Counted from the stretch's first letter, positions 16,039 through 23,829 are shown. The stretch: DNA of 64,000 nucleotides from Evtepia sp048184675 (GCA_048184675.1 DBEYYM010000006.1:1-64000), one strand, 5' to 3'. The notes: generated from the sequence alone by a model not told the origin. Program-made: numbers and translations.

Positions 16039-16818
16039 ATGCTCGGCGCACTGATTGGCGATATTGTGGGCTCCATTTACGAGTGGAGAAACTGCAAAGA
16101 AAAAACCTTCCCCTTCCTCCAGCCCGACTGCCGCATGACCGACGACAGCGTGATGACCGCTGCCGTGGCCTCGGCGGTGCTCATGGGAATCGAGAACCTG
16201 GACGAATTTCAGAAAAATGTGGTGGCAGAGATGCGGCGGCTGGGCCGGAAGTATCCCGGCCTGGGCTATGGCCCCCGGTTTGAGGCCTGGCTGGTCTCGG
16301 AGCACCCCAAGCCCTATCACAGCCTGGGCAACGGCAGCGCCATGCGGGTCTCCCCGGTGGCCTGGGCGGCGGAGAGCCTGCCCCAGTGCCTGGCCCTGGC
16401 CAAGGCCTCGGCGGAGGTCACCCACAACCACCCCGACGGCATCGCCGGGGCCATGACCGTGGCCGGGGCGGTGTACCTGGCCCGGATGGGGGAGAGCAAG
16501 GAGGCCATCCGGGACCACGTGACCCGGTACTACCCCCTGAACTTCACCCTGGACGAAATCCGGGCGGACTACCAGTTTGATGTCTCCTGCGCCGGCAGCG
16601 TTCCCCAGGCTATGGAGGCCTTTTTGGAGGCGGAGAGCTTTGAGGACGCCGTCCGGGGGGCCGTCTCCATCGGCGGGGACAGCGACACCATCGCCTCCAT
16701 GGCCGGGGCAGTGGCCGCCGCCTTTTATGGCATTCCCCGGGCCATCCGGGACCGGGCCCTGGTTTACATCGACGGGGACGTGCGCCAGATCTATGACCGG
16801 TTCATCCAACAATATTGA
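16039..16818 (+). CDS. ADP-ribosylglycohydrolase family protein
   Basis: A 259-residue all-helical ARH-fold protein. Members remove ADP-ribose from proteins, DNA or small molecules using two Mg2+ ions. Metal-binding motifs are seen at both ends: TDDS at residues 34-37 and GGDSDT at 212-217. The ATG at 16039 follows AAAGGAGTG; an open extension upstream lies inside the preceding terminator and is rejected. The Nudix gene starts 12 bases after the stop, so the two are an operon. No ADP-ribosyltransferase toxin is adjacent, so the cellular substrate is unclear. Confidence 0.9.
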   Translation: MLGALIGDIVGSIYEWRNCKEKTFPFLQPDCRMTDDSVMTAAVASAVLMGIENLDEFQKNVVAEMRRLGRKYPGLGYGPRFEAWLVSEHPKPYHSLGNGSAMRVSPVAWAAESLPQCLALAKASAEVTHNHPDGIAGAMTVAGAVYLARMGESKEAIRDHVTRYYPLNFTLDEIRADYQFDVSCAGSVPQAMEAFLEAESFEDAVRGAVSIGGDSDTIASMAGAVAAAFYGIPRAIRDRALVYIDGDVRQIYDRFIQQY

Positions 16819-16830
16819 GGGGGTGGGAGT

Positions 16831-17313
16831 ATGAACAGCTGGAACACCACCCTGTGCTACATCGAGCGGGAGGGACAGTACCTGATGCTCCACCGGGTGA
16901 AAAAGAAAAACGACATCAACCAGGATAAATGGATTGGCATCGGCGGCAAATTTGAGGAAAAGGAGAGCCCCGAGGAGTGCCTGCTGCGGGAGGTAAAGGA
17001 GGAAACCGGCCTGACCCTCACCGACTATCGCTACCGGGGGCTGGTGACCTTTGTCTCTGACCGGTGGGTCACGGAGTACATGCACCTCTTCACCGCCACC
17101 ACCCACCAGGCCGACCTCATCGACTGTGACGAGGGGGAGCTGGAATGGGTGGACAAGGACAAGGTAAAAGACCTGCCCATCTGGACTGGGGACAAAATTT
17201 TCCTGGACCTGCTGGCCCAAGAGGTCCCCTTCTTTTCCCTGAAGCTGGCCTATGAGGGGGACACCCTGGTTCAGGCGGTCCTCAACGGTAAGGCCATTTC
17301 CACCGAACCATAA
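16831..17313 (+). CDS. Nudix hydrolase (MutT/NUDT1-like)
   Basis: A 160-residue pyrophosphohydrolase. The complete Nudix box lies at residues 39-61, reading G-x5-E-x7-REVKEETG-L, so metal binding and catalysis should be intact. The sequence around MNSWNTTLCYIEREGQYLML and the KFEEKESPEE context resembles 8-oxo-dGTP diphosphatases, but placement directly behind an ADP-ribosylglycohydrolase makes ADP-ribose a possible substrate. GGGGGTGGGAG precedes the ATG. A hairpin terminator follows. Confidence 0.92.
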   Translation: MNSWNTTLCYIEREGQYLMLHRVKKKNDINQDKWIGIGGKFEEKESPEECLLREVKEETGLTLTDYRYRGLVTFVSDRWVTEYMHLFTATTHQADLIDCDEGELEWVDKDKVKDLPIWTGDKIFLDLLAQEVPFFSLKLAYEGDTLVQAVLNGKAISTEP

Positions 17314-17323
17314 AGGCGAAAAT

Positions 17324-17367
17324 AACCCCTGCCTGCCTCGGCACAGCGCCAAGGCGGGCAGGGGTTT
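17324..17367. terminator. Bidirectional terminator between Nudix and DUF523 genes
   Basis: AACCCCTGCC ... GGCAGGGGTT with an inner TGCCT/AGGCG stem, between convergent genes. Confidence 0.8.
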
Positions 17368-17371
17368 GCAG

Positions 17372-17827
17372 TTAGATACTAAAAAAGAAGGGCCGGTCGT
17401 TGATGAGCTCGTGGAGCTGGGACTCCCCGTAAACGGTAACGCCGCTGCGCTGGAGCATTTGGGCGGTGAGGCCGTCTCCTTCCACCAGGGTGCCGGTAAA
17501 GGTACCGTCATAGATCTGCCCGCAGCCGCAGGAGGGGCTGCGCTCTTTCAGCAGGGCGGCCTTGCAGCCGTAGAGATCGGCCAGGCGCAGGACCTCTGCC
17601 GTGCCCCGGACAAAGGCCTCGGTGACATCCTGGCCGTCTTTGGTGACCACCCGGCTGCCCCGGCGCTCGGCAGGGGGGCGAGGGGTAGGAAGGCCTCCGA
17701 AAATCTCAGGGCAGACCGGGATGCAGGTGTGCTCTTTCAGCAGGGTTTTGAGCTTGGGGATTTGGTTGTTTTCCCCGTCATACCGGCAGCCCATGCCCAG
17801 CAGGCAGGCGCTGACTAAAAGTTTCAT
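17372..17827 (-). CDS. DUF523 domain protein
   Basis: A 151-residue protein of the DUF523 family, function not established. It begins MKLLVSACLLGMGCRYDGEN, with the family's conserved SACLLG and CRYDG, a CPEIFGGLPTPRPPAE segment near residue 40, and the Cys motif RSPSCGCGQIYDG near 97; the conserved Cys residues suggest metal or FeS binding. It lies 10 bases downstream of the ArsC/Spx-like gene on the same strand. Confidence 0.9.
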   Translation of the reverse strand: MKLLVSACLLGMGCRYDGENNQIPKLKTLLKEHTCIPVCPEIFGGLPTPRPPAERRGSRVVTKDGQDVTEAFVRGTAEVLRLADLYGCKAALLKERSPSCGCGQIYDGTFTGTLVEGDGLTAQMLQRSGVTVYGESQLHELINDRPFFFSI

Positions 17828-17837
17828 AGGCCCTCCT

Positions 17838-18191
17838 TCACTCCAGAGCGGCGGCCCAGTCGGCTTCTTGAAAGCCCACCAGGACCTTGCCGTTTTCCAG
17901 CACGGCCAGGGGGCGCTTCACCAGCAGGCCGTCAGAGGCCAGCAGGGCATACTGTTCCTCTTGGGGCAGATCAGGGAGCTTTTTGGACAGCTCCATAGAC
18001 CGGTAGAGCTGGCCGCTGGTGTTGAAAAACTTCTTCAGGGGCAGCCCGCTGGCCTGGTGCCAGGCGGTGATCTCCTCCAGGGAGGGGTTGGCCTCTTTGA
18101 TATCCCGGAACTCATAAGAGATCCCCTTTTCATCCAGCCACTTCTGGGCCTTTTTGCAGGTGGAACAGCGGGGATAACATAAAAACAGCAT
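17838..18191 (-). CDS. ArsC/Spx-family thioredoxin-fold protein
   Basis: A 117-residue protein beginning MLFLCYPRCSTCKKAQKWL, with a redox CxxC at Cys9/Cys12, then the ArsC-like FFNTSGQLYRSM and LVKRPLAVL segments. Spx, MgsR and arsenate reductase share this fold; the RPL motif is retained, while the exact role (arsenate reductase versus redox regulator) cannot be settled. Start is the ATG at 18189-18191, 8 bases after GGAGG. First gene of a two-gene operon with DUF523. Confidence 0.85.
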   Translation of the reverse strand: MLFLCYPRCSTCKKAQKWLDEKGISYEFRDIKEANPSLEEITAWHQASGLPLKKFFNTSGQLYRSMELSKKLPDLPQEEQYALLASDGLLVKRPLAVLENGKVLVGFQEADWAAALE

Positions 18192-18224
18192 GGTGGTGAC
18201 CTCCTGTGTAGGTGATATGCTTCT

Positions 18225-18253
18225 ATCATAGCGGACAGCTGGGAGAATTGCAA
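18225..18253 (-). promoter_or_regulatory. Promoter of the ArsC/Spx-like gene
   Basis: On the minus strand TTGCAA (18253-18248), 17 bases, TATGAT (18230-18225), 34 bases before the ATG. Confidence 0.7.
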
Positions 18254-18378
18254 GAGCGCATCTTCCAAATTGCACTTTGCTCGGCGCCCAAGGGGCAAAG
18301 GGCCCACTTGTCATTCCCAATATCTGTGCGCTTGTAGGGGATCCCCTCTTTGGGGCACGCTCAAGAAACCCTCGCCCC

Positions 18379-18407
18379 TTGACAAAAGGAGCGAGGGCGG
18401 CTATACT
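18379..18407 (+). promoter_or_regulatory. Consensus promoter of a small plus-strand RNA
   Basis: TTGACA (18379-18384), 17 bases, TATACT (18402-18407). There is no ribosome site or plausible gene before the terminator 55 bases on, so it appears to drive a non-coding RNA facing the small hydrophobic gene. Confidence 0.8.
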
Positions 18408-18412
18408 ACAAG

Positions 18413-18500
18413 TAAAGAGAGCTGGCTATGTAGTTGGCCTCAATGATGATTACAAAAAATGAGTAACCGCTTGGGTACCAGCCAGGCGGTTACTTCCTTT
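18413..18500 (+). ncRNA. Candidate antitoxin RNA (about 85 nt)
   Basis: Transcript predicted from the promoter at 18379 to the terminator at 18463-18493. Its 5' end carries AAAGAGAG (18414-18421), which can pair with CUCUCUUU in the 5' leader of the opposing small-peptide mRNA (18627-18620), just upstream of that mRNA's ribosome site. Its 3' end overlaps the 3' end of the opposing mRNA through the shared hairpin. This is the arrangement of par RNA II in the Fst/par type I systems. A 7-codon ATG frame inside has no ribosome site. Confidence 0.6.
18463..18500. terminator. Shared bidirectional terminator
   Basis: Stem GTAACCGC (18463-18470) / GCGGTTAC (18486-18493). Plus strand continues TTCCTTTTCTT; minus strand continues TCATTTTTTG. 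The stop codon of the minus-strand peptide (18490-18492) lies inside the stem. Confidence 0.75.
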
Positions 18501-18597
18501 TCTTAGGTGGCTTTCCTGAACCCTGAAAAAAGGTGATCAGGGCAACCACAACAAGAATGATCTGACAAATTTCTGAGATCGTCAGAGTGATTGTCAT
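18490..18597 (-). CDS. 35-residue hydrophobic peptide, candidate type I toxin
   Basis: Small peptide starting MTITLTISEICQIILVVVAL, with one membrane segment at about residues 8-25 and a strongly basic tail (KPPKKRK), the composition of type I toxins such as Fst and holin-like toxin peptides. GGAGG (18608-18612) is 10 bases ahead of the ATG at 18595-18597; a longer in-frame start exists further up but has no ribosome site. The mRNA would start near 18727 from a good promoter and carry a 130-base structured leader. It converges on a small RNA with a shared terminator. Toxicity is inferred from layout only; an unrelated small membrane peptide is possible. Confidence 0.65.
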   Translation of the reverse strand: MTITLTISEICQIILVVVALITFFQGSGKPPKKRK

Positions 18598-18617
18598 ACC
18601 AGCAGCCCCTCCTTTCT

Positions 18618-18654
18618 CGAAAGAGAGGCCATAGAAAGAATAACCTCTCTTTCG
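18618..18654 (-). promoter_or_regulatory. Leader hairpin upstream of the small-peptide ribosome site
   Basis: 11-bp inverted repeat CGAAAGAGAGG / CCTCTCTTTCG with a 15-base loop, ending six bases before GGAGG. The 3' arm holds the CUCUCUUU that matches the opposing small RNA, so RNA pairing there could affect ribosome access. Confidence 0.6.
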
Positions 18655-18733
18655 GTTGTCCCAATTAAGGGCCCGAAAAGAGGCCAACCACCTGCAATAA
18701 CCGGCAAACCTTGCCTGTTTGTACAGCGTTAGT

Positions 18734-18762
18734 ATCATAGCACAGAAAAAAGAACCTGACAA
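18734..18762 (-). promoter_or_regulatory. Promoter of the small-peptide mRNA
   Basis: Minus strand TTGTCA (18762-18757), 17 bases, TATGAT (18739-18734). Predicted start near 18727 gives an mRNA of about 265 nt, most of it untranslated. Confidence 0.7.
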
Positions 18763-18801
18763 GACTCGCCTGGAAATGCTCCAGTGCGGCTCCCCGGCAC
18801 T

Positions 18802-18824
18802 GCGCGCCCAACGAGTGGGCGCGC
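18802..18824. repeat. GC-rich palindrome in the gap before the XRE gene
   Basis: GCGCGCCC-AACGAGT-GGGCGCGC, a perfect 8-bp stem. The rest of 18763-18960 shows no gene that I can support. Confidence 0.6.
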
Positions 18825-18960
18825 ATTTGCTTGCCTGCGGCTGGAAGAAGAGCAGGTCGGGGCATTATGGATTTGCCGCCGCTGGTCAGGGGCTTTCCCC
18901 GCCGTGATAGGCGGTGGTGACAAGAATTTTGCAACTGTATGGTGGCAATCTCCCGGGGGA

Positions 18961-18980
18961 ATGCTACAAAATAGTAGCAT
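18961..18980. promoter_or_regulatory. Inverted repeat, likely operator of the XRE regulator
   Basis: ATGCTAC-AAAATA-GTAGCAT, a perfect 7+7 dyad 20 bases before the XRE start codon. Dyads of this size next to a Cro/CI-type gene usually mark autoregulation; this is inferred. Confidence 0.55.
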
Positions 18981-18999
18981 TTTGCTGAGGTGTTGCGCT

Positions 19000-19203
19000 A
19001 TGTATTTCCCTCGGATTGAGGACCTTCGCACAGACAGCGACAAGAAGCAATACGAGGTTGCAGAATATCTTCATTTGAACCGGGAGGTCTACCGCCGCTA
19101 TGAAAAGGGCGAGCGGGAGATTCCGGTGTGGGCCCTCATTCAGCTGGCCCAGCTCTATGGCACCACCACGGATTACATCCTGGGCCTGAGTGACCAGCGA
19201 TGA
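19000..19203 (+). CDS. Small XRE-family (Cro/CI-type) regulator
   Basis: A 67-residue single-domain helix-turn-helix protein: MYFPRIEDLRTDSDKKQYEV, then EVAEYLHLNREVYRRYEKGE, the recognition-helix region, and the usual IPVWALIQLAQLYGTTTDYI. ATG at 19000 with TGAGG upstream. Its stop overlaps the comEC start codon (ATGA at 19200), so the two should be translationally coupled, an unusual partnership for comEC. A palindrome directly upstream suggests autoregulation. Confidence 0.85.
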   Translation: MYFPRIEDLRTDSDKKQYEVAEYLHLNREVYRRYEKGEREIPVWALIQLAQLYGTTTDYILGLSDQR

Positions 19204-21458
19204 GGCTGGTGTGGTTCACCGCAGGGGTGGTGACCGCCGCTCTGCTGGGGGTTTATCTGTCCTGGACGGCCTGGCTGCTGCCGGCGGGGCTGGGGTGCCT
19301 GGCCCTGGGGATTTTGCTGCGAGGGCTGCGGCGGTGGCCGTCGGCCCGCCGGGTCCTTTTGGGCGGCGGGGTGGCGCTGCTGTGGCTGGTGGGATATGGA
19401 GCCCTCTTCCAGGCCCCTGCCCAGGCCCTGGAATACCGCACCGTCCAGCTGGAGGCAGTGGTGACCCAGTGGCCGGAGGAGACCGACTACGGCGTCCGCA
19501 TCCCCGTGAAGGCCGGGGAGGCCGGGGGCCGGAAGGTGACAGCCCTTTTTTATGGGGACGCTGCCCTGGCCGACCTGCGCCCAGGGGACCAGCTGGCCTG
19601 CGTGGCCTACTGCACCCCGGCGGATCAGATTCGCGGGCAGGAGAGTTTGTATTATTCCTCCCAAGGCATCTTCCTGCAGGCCAAAAGTTACGGAGAGGTC
19701 ACCGTGACCCGGGCCCAGGGCATCCCGCTCCGGTATGCCCTGCCCATTTTGGCCGGAGAAATCCGGGCAGAGATTGACCGCCTGTACCCCGAGGGCCAGG
19801 CGGGGTTTCTCCATGCCCTGCTGACGGGGGACAAGACCGGCCTGGAGGAGATGGACCAAAACAACTTTAACCGGGTGGGCCTGGGCCATGTGGTGGTGAT
19901 TTCCGGCCTCCATGTGACCTATCTGCTGGGGTTTCTCACCCTCTTTCTCAAGCCCAGGCGGACCCCGGACCTCATCGCCCTGCTGGTCATCCTGGCCTTG
20001 TTTTGCCTGATGACAGGCAGCGGGCCGGGCACGGTGCGGGCCACCATTCTCTGTGCCCTGGCCCTGGTGGCGCCCCGGCTGGGGCGGGATTACCACCCCC
20101 TGACGGGGCTGTGCTTTGCCCTGCTGGTGCTGCTGGGGATCAATCCCGCTGCCATTGCCAATGCAGGCCTGCAATTTTCCTTCCTGTCCACCCTGGGCAT
20201 TCTGCTCTTTGGCCAGCGGTGGAGCAGGAGCTGGTTGGAGAAGCTCCCCAAGGCCTGGCGGCGCTGGGCCCGGCCCCTGGTAGGGGTGGTGGCCATCAGC
20301 CTGGGGGCCATGATTTTTACGGTGCCTCTGTCGGCGCTGTATTTCGGGCGGTTCTCTCTGGTGGCCCCGCTGTCCAACCTTCTCACCGCCTGGGCGGTGA
20401 CCCTGATTTTTGTCGGGGGCGTGGTGTCTGTGGCGATGGGGGCGGTGTGGCTGCCTCTGGGCCATGGGTTGGCGGCCCTGGTGGGGCTTCCCATCCGCTT
20501 TTTTCTGTGGTATGCTGGGGAGGCCAGCCGGCTGGGCTTGGCGGCGGTGAACCTGGACCAGGGGTATTACGCCCTGTGGGCTTTGTTTGTCTATGGGGTG
20601 GTGGCCCTGTATCTGCTGGTTCCCGCCCAGGGGAAGCGGCCCATTGTGCCGGTGTGCGCCTGCGCGGTCACCCTGTGCCTGTCTGCCCTGCTGACAGCCC
20701 AGACCGCTTGGGGGCAGGGCCTGACCCTCACGGCGCTGGATGTGGGCCAGGGCCAGAGCATTGTGGTCACTTCCCACGGCCGCCGGGCCCTGATCGACTG
20801 CGGCGGCACCCAGAACCCGGGGGACCGGGCGGCCACCTACCTTCAGTCCCAGGGAAAGAGCACCCTGGATCTGCTCATCCTGACCCATTTTCACGAGGAC
20901 CACGCCGGCGGCGTGCTGGAGCTCATGGACCGGGTGAAGGTGGCGGCCATCGCCGCGCCCGATGTGGACCAGGATAGCCCCATCCGCCAGGCCATCGAGG
21001 CCAAGGCGGCGGAGCAGGGGATCCCCTTGCATTACATCACAGAAAACACCCTGGTGATCCTGGGCCAGGCCCAGCTCACCTTATATCGCCCGGTGGAGGG
21101 CGGCTCAGACAGCAACGAGCAGTGCCTGGCCATCCTCTGCGCCAAAGAGGGCTGGGAGGCCCTCATCACCGGGGATATGCCGGCCGAGGAGGAAGCCCGG
21201 CTGGCGGCCCGGGAGAATTTGCCCGATCTTGAGGTCCTGGTGGCCGGCCATCACGGCTCCAAGTATTCCACCAGCCAGACCTTCCTGGAAGCCGTCACCC
21301 CGGAGACGGTGGTGATCTCTGTGGGGTATAATTCCTATGGCCACCCCGCCCCGGAGACCCTGGCGCGGATCGAAGCCGTGGGCGCCACAGTGTACCGAAC
21401 AGACTGGCACGGCGGGGTGACGGTGCGGGCAAGCGAGCCAGAGCCCGCCCCCAAATAA
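19200..21458 (+). CDS. comEC: DNA-uptake channel protein ComEC/Rec2
   Basis: Membrane channel through which single-stranded DNA enters during natural transformation. The 752-residue protein has N-terminal membrane segments and an OB-like DUF4131 region, the competence domain from about residue 190 (LLTGDKTGLEEMDQNNFNRV and GLGHVVVISGLHVTYLLGF), and a C-terminal metallo-beta-lactamase-like nuclease domain with LTHFHEDHAGG near 555 and GHHGSKYS near 680. Length is typical. The start overlaps the XRE stop. Most clostridia retain comEC without known competence, so function cannot be assumed. Confidence 0.95.
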   Translation: MRLVWFTAGVVTAALLGVYLSWTAWLLPAGLGCLALGILLRGLRRWPSARRVLLGGGVALLWLVGYGALFQAPAQALEYRTVQLEAVVTQWPEETDYGVRIPVKAGEAGGRKVTALFYGDAALADLRPGDQLACVAYCTPADQIRGQESLYYSSQGIFLQAKSYGEVTVTRAQGIPLRYALPILAGEIRAEIDRLYPEGQAGFLHALLTGDKTGLEEMDQNNFNRVGLGHVVVISGLHVTYLLGFLTLFLKPRRTPDLIALLVILALFCLMTGSGPGTVRATILCALALVAPRLGRDYHPLTGLCFALLVLLGINPAAIANAGLQFSFLSTLGILLFGQRWSRSWLEKLPKAWRRWARPLVGVVAISLGAMIFTVPLSALYFGRFSLVAPLSNLLTAWAVTLIFVGGVVSVAMGAVWLPLGHGLAALVGLPIRFFLWYAGEASRLGLAAVNLDQGYYALWALFVYGVVALYLLVPAQGKRPIVPVCACAVTLCLSALLTAQTAWGQGLTLTALDVGQGQSIVVTSHGRRALIDCGGTQNPGDRAATYLQSQGKSTLDLLILTHFHEDHAGGVLELMDRVKVAAIAAPDVDQDSPIRQAIEAKAAEQGIPLHYITENTLVILGQAQLTLYRPVEGGSDSNEQCLAILCAKEGWEALITGDMPAEEEARLAARENLPDLEVLVAGHHGSKYSTSQTFLEAVTPETVVISVGYNSYGHPAPETLARIEAVGATVYRTDWHGGVTVRASEPEPAPK

Positions 21459-21481
21459 CTCCCCTAGGGAGGGAAACGACA

Positions 21482-22543
21482 ATGGCAAAAAAGAATGACA
21501 AATCCGCCGGGCAGGAAGGCTACCGGCAGTTTAAGAAGGACCTCTCCCAGGGGACCCTGGGTTCCCTGTATATTTTCCACGGGGAGGAGGCCTATCTCCG
21601 GGACCACTATCTGGACCAGATGAAGGCCAAGCTCATCCCCGGGGGGATGGAGAGCTTCAACTACCACCTGCTCCAGGGGAAGACCCTCACCGCCCAAAGG
21701 CTGGCGGAGACCGTGGACGCCTTGCCCATGATGAGCCCCCGAACCCTGGTGGTGGTCAGCGACTACGATATCTTCAAGGCCCCCGAGGGGGAGCGGAACG
21801 CCCTGGCCCAGATTTTCTCCGACCTGCCGGACTACTGCTGCCTGGTGTTCGTCTATGACACCGTGGCCTACAAAAGTGACGCCCGGATGAAAAAGCTGGC
21901 CGGGGCCATCAAGGAAAAGGGCCAGGTGGTCCAGTTTGCCCGCCAGGGGCAAAACGACCTGGTGGACTGGATCCGCCGCCGGTTCCGGGCCCTGGGCCAC
22001 GACATTGACACCGCCGACGCCCAGTACCTGATCTTCCTGTGCGGGGACCTGATGAACGGCCTCATCTCCGAGATCGGCAAGATCGGGGCCTATGCCCAAA
22101 ACCGCCGGGTCACCCGCCAGGACATTGACGCCGTGGCCATTCCCGTCATCGACGCCGTGGTCTTCCAAATGACCGACGCCCTGACCCGGAAGGAGCTGGA
22201 CAAGGCCTTCTCCGTCCTCAACGACCTGCTGCGCCTGCAGCAGGCCCCCATTATGATCCTGGCGGTGCTGGGCAAGCACTTCCGGCAGCTCTACACCGCC
22301 CGGGTGGCCCTGGAGTCGGGGGAGGGCAGCCGGTGGCTTATGGACCTGTGGGGCATGCGCTCAGCCTATCCGGCGGAAAAGCTGCTGGAGGGGGCCCGCC
22401 GCCACGGCCTGGGCTGGTGCAAAACCGCCATGCGCCGGTGCGCCGAAACCGACCTGGCCATGAAGTCGGTCTCCGGAGCTGACGGCAAGGAGCTGCTGGT
22501 CTCCCTGGTGCTGGAGCTGGCCGCGGGAGGGACGTCATGCTGA
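21482..22543 (+). CDS. holA: DNA polymerase III subunit delta
   Basis: Clamp-loader delta subunit, which opens the beta clamp. The 353-residue protein shows the N-terminal segment SLYIFHGEEAYLRDHYLDQM and the clamp-binding region in a three-domain helical layout. It follows comEC by 23 bases, the conserved comEC-holA order of Firmicutes, and overlaps rnmV by seven bases. GGAGGG precedes the ATG. Confidence 0.93.
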   Translation: MAKKNDKSAGQEGYRQFKKDLSQGTLGSLYIFHGEEAYLRDHYLDQMKAKLIPGGMESFNYHLLQGKTLTAQRLAETVDALPMMSPRTLVVVSDYDIFKAPEGERNALAQIFSDLPDYCCLVFVYDTVAYKSDARMKKLAGAIKEKGQVVQFARQGQNDLVDWIRRRFRALGHDIDTADAQYLIFLCGDLMNGLISEIGKIGAYAQNRRVTRQDIDAVAIPVIDAVVFQMTDALTRKELDKAFSVLNDLLRLQQAPIMILAVLGKHFRQLYTARVALESGEGSRWLMDLWGMRSAYPAEKLLEGARRHGLGWCKTAMRRCAETDLAMKSVSGADGKELLVSLVLELAAGGTSC

Positions 22544-23124
22544 GAATCCGGGAGGCCATTGTGGTGGAGGGCCGCTATGACAAAAACACCCTGTCCCAGC
22601 TGGTGGACACGGTGATTTTGGAGACGGCGGGCTTTGGCATTTTTAAGGACAAGCAGACCCTGGCCCTCCTGCGCCGGCTGGGGGAGAAGCGGGGCCTCAT
22701 CATCCTCACCGACAGCGACGGGGCGGGCTTTGTCATCCGCAACCACCTGAAGGGGGCCCTGCCCAAGGACCAGGTGAAGCACGCTTACATCCCCGACCTC
22801 TATGGCAAGGAAAAGCGCAAGCGCCACCCCGGCAAGGAGGGCAAGCTGGGGGTGGAGGGCATGTCCCCCCAGGTGCTGGAAAGGGCCCTGCGCCAGGCGG
22901 GGGCCACCATTCTGGAGGAAGAGCCTGCCCAGGCCCCCCAGCCCCTGACCAAGGCTGACCTCTTTGCCTGCGGCCTGTCTGGGGGAGAAGGGAGCCGGGA
23001 GAAGCGGCAAAAGCTGCTGAAAAAGCTGGACCTGCCCGCCCATCTCTCCCCCAACGCCATGCTCCCCATCCTCTCCGCGCTTTACGACCGGCAGACCCTG
23101 CTGGAGGAGATGGAAACCCTGTAA
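22537..23124 (+). CDS. rnmV: Ribonuclease M5 (TOPRIM, DUF4093)
   Basis: Final 5S rRNA maturation endonuclease. The 195-residue protein begins MLRIREAIVVEGRYDKNTL, with the TOPRIM catalytic Glu in VVEGRYD and the DxD motif in ILTDSDGAGF near residue 65, then the DUF4093 C-terminal region. It overlaps holA by seven bases; RBS GGAGGG lies within holA. A terminator follows about 70 bases after the stop. Confidence 0.9.
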   Translation: MLRIREAIVVEGRYDKNTLSQLVDTVILETAGFGIFKDKQTLALLRRLGEKRGLIILTDSDGAGFVIRNHLKGALPKDQVKHAYIPDLYGKEKRKRHPGKEGKLGVEGMSPQVLERALRQAGATILEEEPAQAPQPLTKADLFACGLSGGEGSREKRQKLLKKLDLPAHLSPNAMLPILSALYDRQTLLEEMETL

Positions 23125-23194
23125 TCAGCCGGACCGCAGCCGGTGAGAATGGGCCGGGGAAGGGGTTTACAAAAAGGAAGATGTGATGTAAAAT

Positions 23195-23223
23195 AAGCCT
23201 GTTTCCGTGGACAGGCTTTTTTG
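23195..23223 (+). terminator. Terminator after rnmV
   Basis: AAGCCTGT / ACAGGCTT stem followed by TTTTTTG. A promoter-like TTTACA-N17-TAAAAT lies just upstream (23166-23194), whose product would begin in the hairpin. Confidence 0.8.
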
Positions 23224-23286
23224 CTTGTCCCAACGCGATTGACACCATGCTTCCGAAAGCGGAAGCGAACAATGGAGGAATTGATT

Positions 23287-23829
23287 ATGGCAAAGTATGT
23301 ATGTAGTGTTTGCGGTTACGTACATGAGGGCGACGAGCCCCCGAAGGAATGTCCCCAGTGCAAAGCACCTGCTGCTAAGTTTGTGGAGCAGGGTCCCGAC
23401 ATGACCTGGGCTGCTGAGCACGTTGTGGGTGTGGCCCAGGGCGCCCCCGAAGACATTATGGAAGATCTGCGCGCCAACTTCAACGGCGAGTGCACCGAGG
23501 TGGGTATGTACCTGGCCATGGCCCGTGTGGCCCATCGCGAGGGCTATCCCGAAATCGGCCTGTATTGGGAGAAGGCCGCCTATGAAGAGGCGGAGCACGC
23601 TGCCAAGTTCGCCGAGCTGCTGGGCGAAGTGGTGACCGATTCCACCAAGAAGAACCTGGAAATGCGTGTGGAAGCCGAGCACGGCGCCACCCTGGGTAAG
23701 GTTGACCTGGCCACCCGCGCCAAGAAGCTGAACCTGGATGCCATCCACGACACCGTTCACGAGATGGCCCGGGACGAGGCCCGTCACGGCCGCGCCCTGA
23801 AGGGTCTGCTGGAGCGGTATTTTAAGTAA
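23287..23829 (+). CDS. Reverse rubrerythrin (NADH peroxidase component)
   Basis: Non-haem diiron protein that reduces peroxide and oxygen in anaerobes. The 180-residue chain has the rubredoxin domain first (Cys6, Cys9 in YVCSVCGYVHEG and Cys22, Cys25 in KECPQCKAP) and the four-helix ferritin-like domain after it (EXXH pairs near ECTEVGMYL, EEAEHAAKF and DEARHG), the domain order that defines reverse rubrerythrin. I chose the second ATG (23287) because GGAGGA lies 8 bases before it. Codon use is more biased than its neighbours, suggesting high expression. Confidence 0.93.
   Translation: MAKYVCSVCGYVHEGDEPPKECPQCKAPAAKFVEQGPDMTWAAEHVVGVAQGAPEDIMEDLRANFNGECTEVGMYLAMARVAHREGYPEIGLYWEKAAYEEAEHAAKFAELLGEVVTDSTKKNLEMRVEAEHGATLGKVDLATRAKKLNLDAIHDTVHEMARDEARHGRALKGLLERYFK

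Noticed and set aside
15008..16051. Minus-strand frame opposite the symporter and its terminator
   Set aside because: It crosses a terminator and promoter, has no start signal, and its composition is that of a shadow frame.
18625..18762. Longer 90-residue version of the small hydrophobic peptide
   Set aside because: The upstream ATG has no ribosome site, lies in front of the predicted transcription start, and the added 55 residues are low-complexity leader sequence containing a hairpin.
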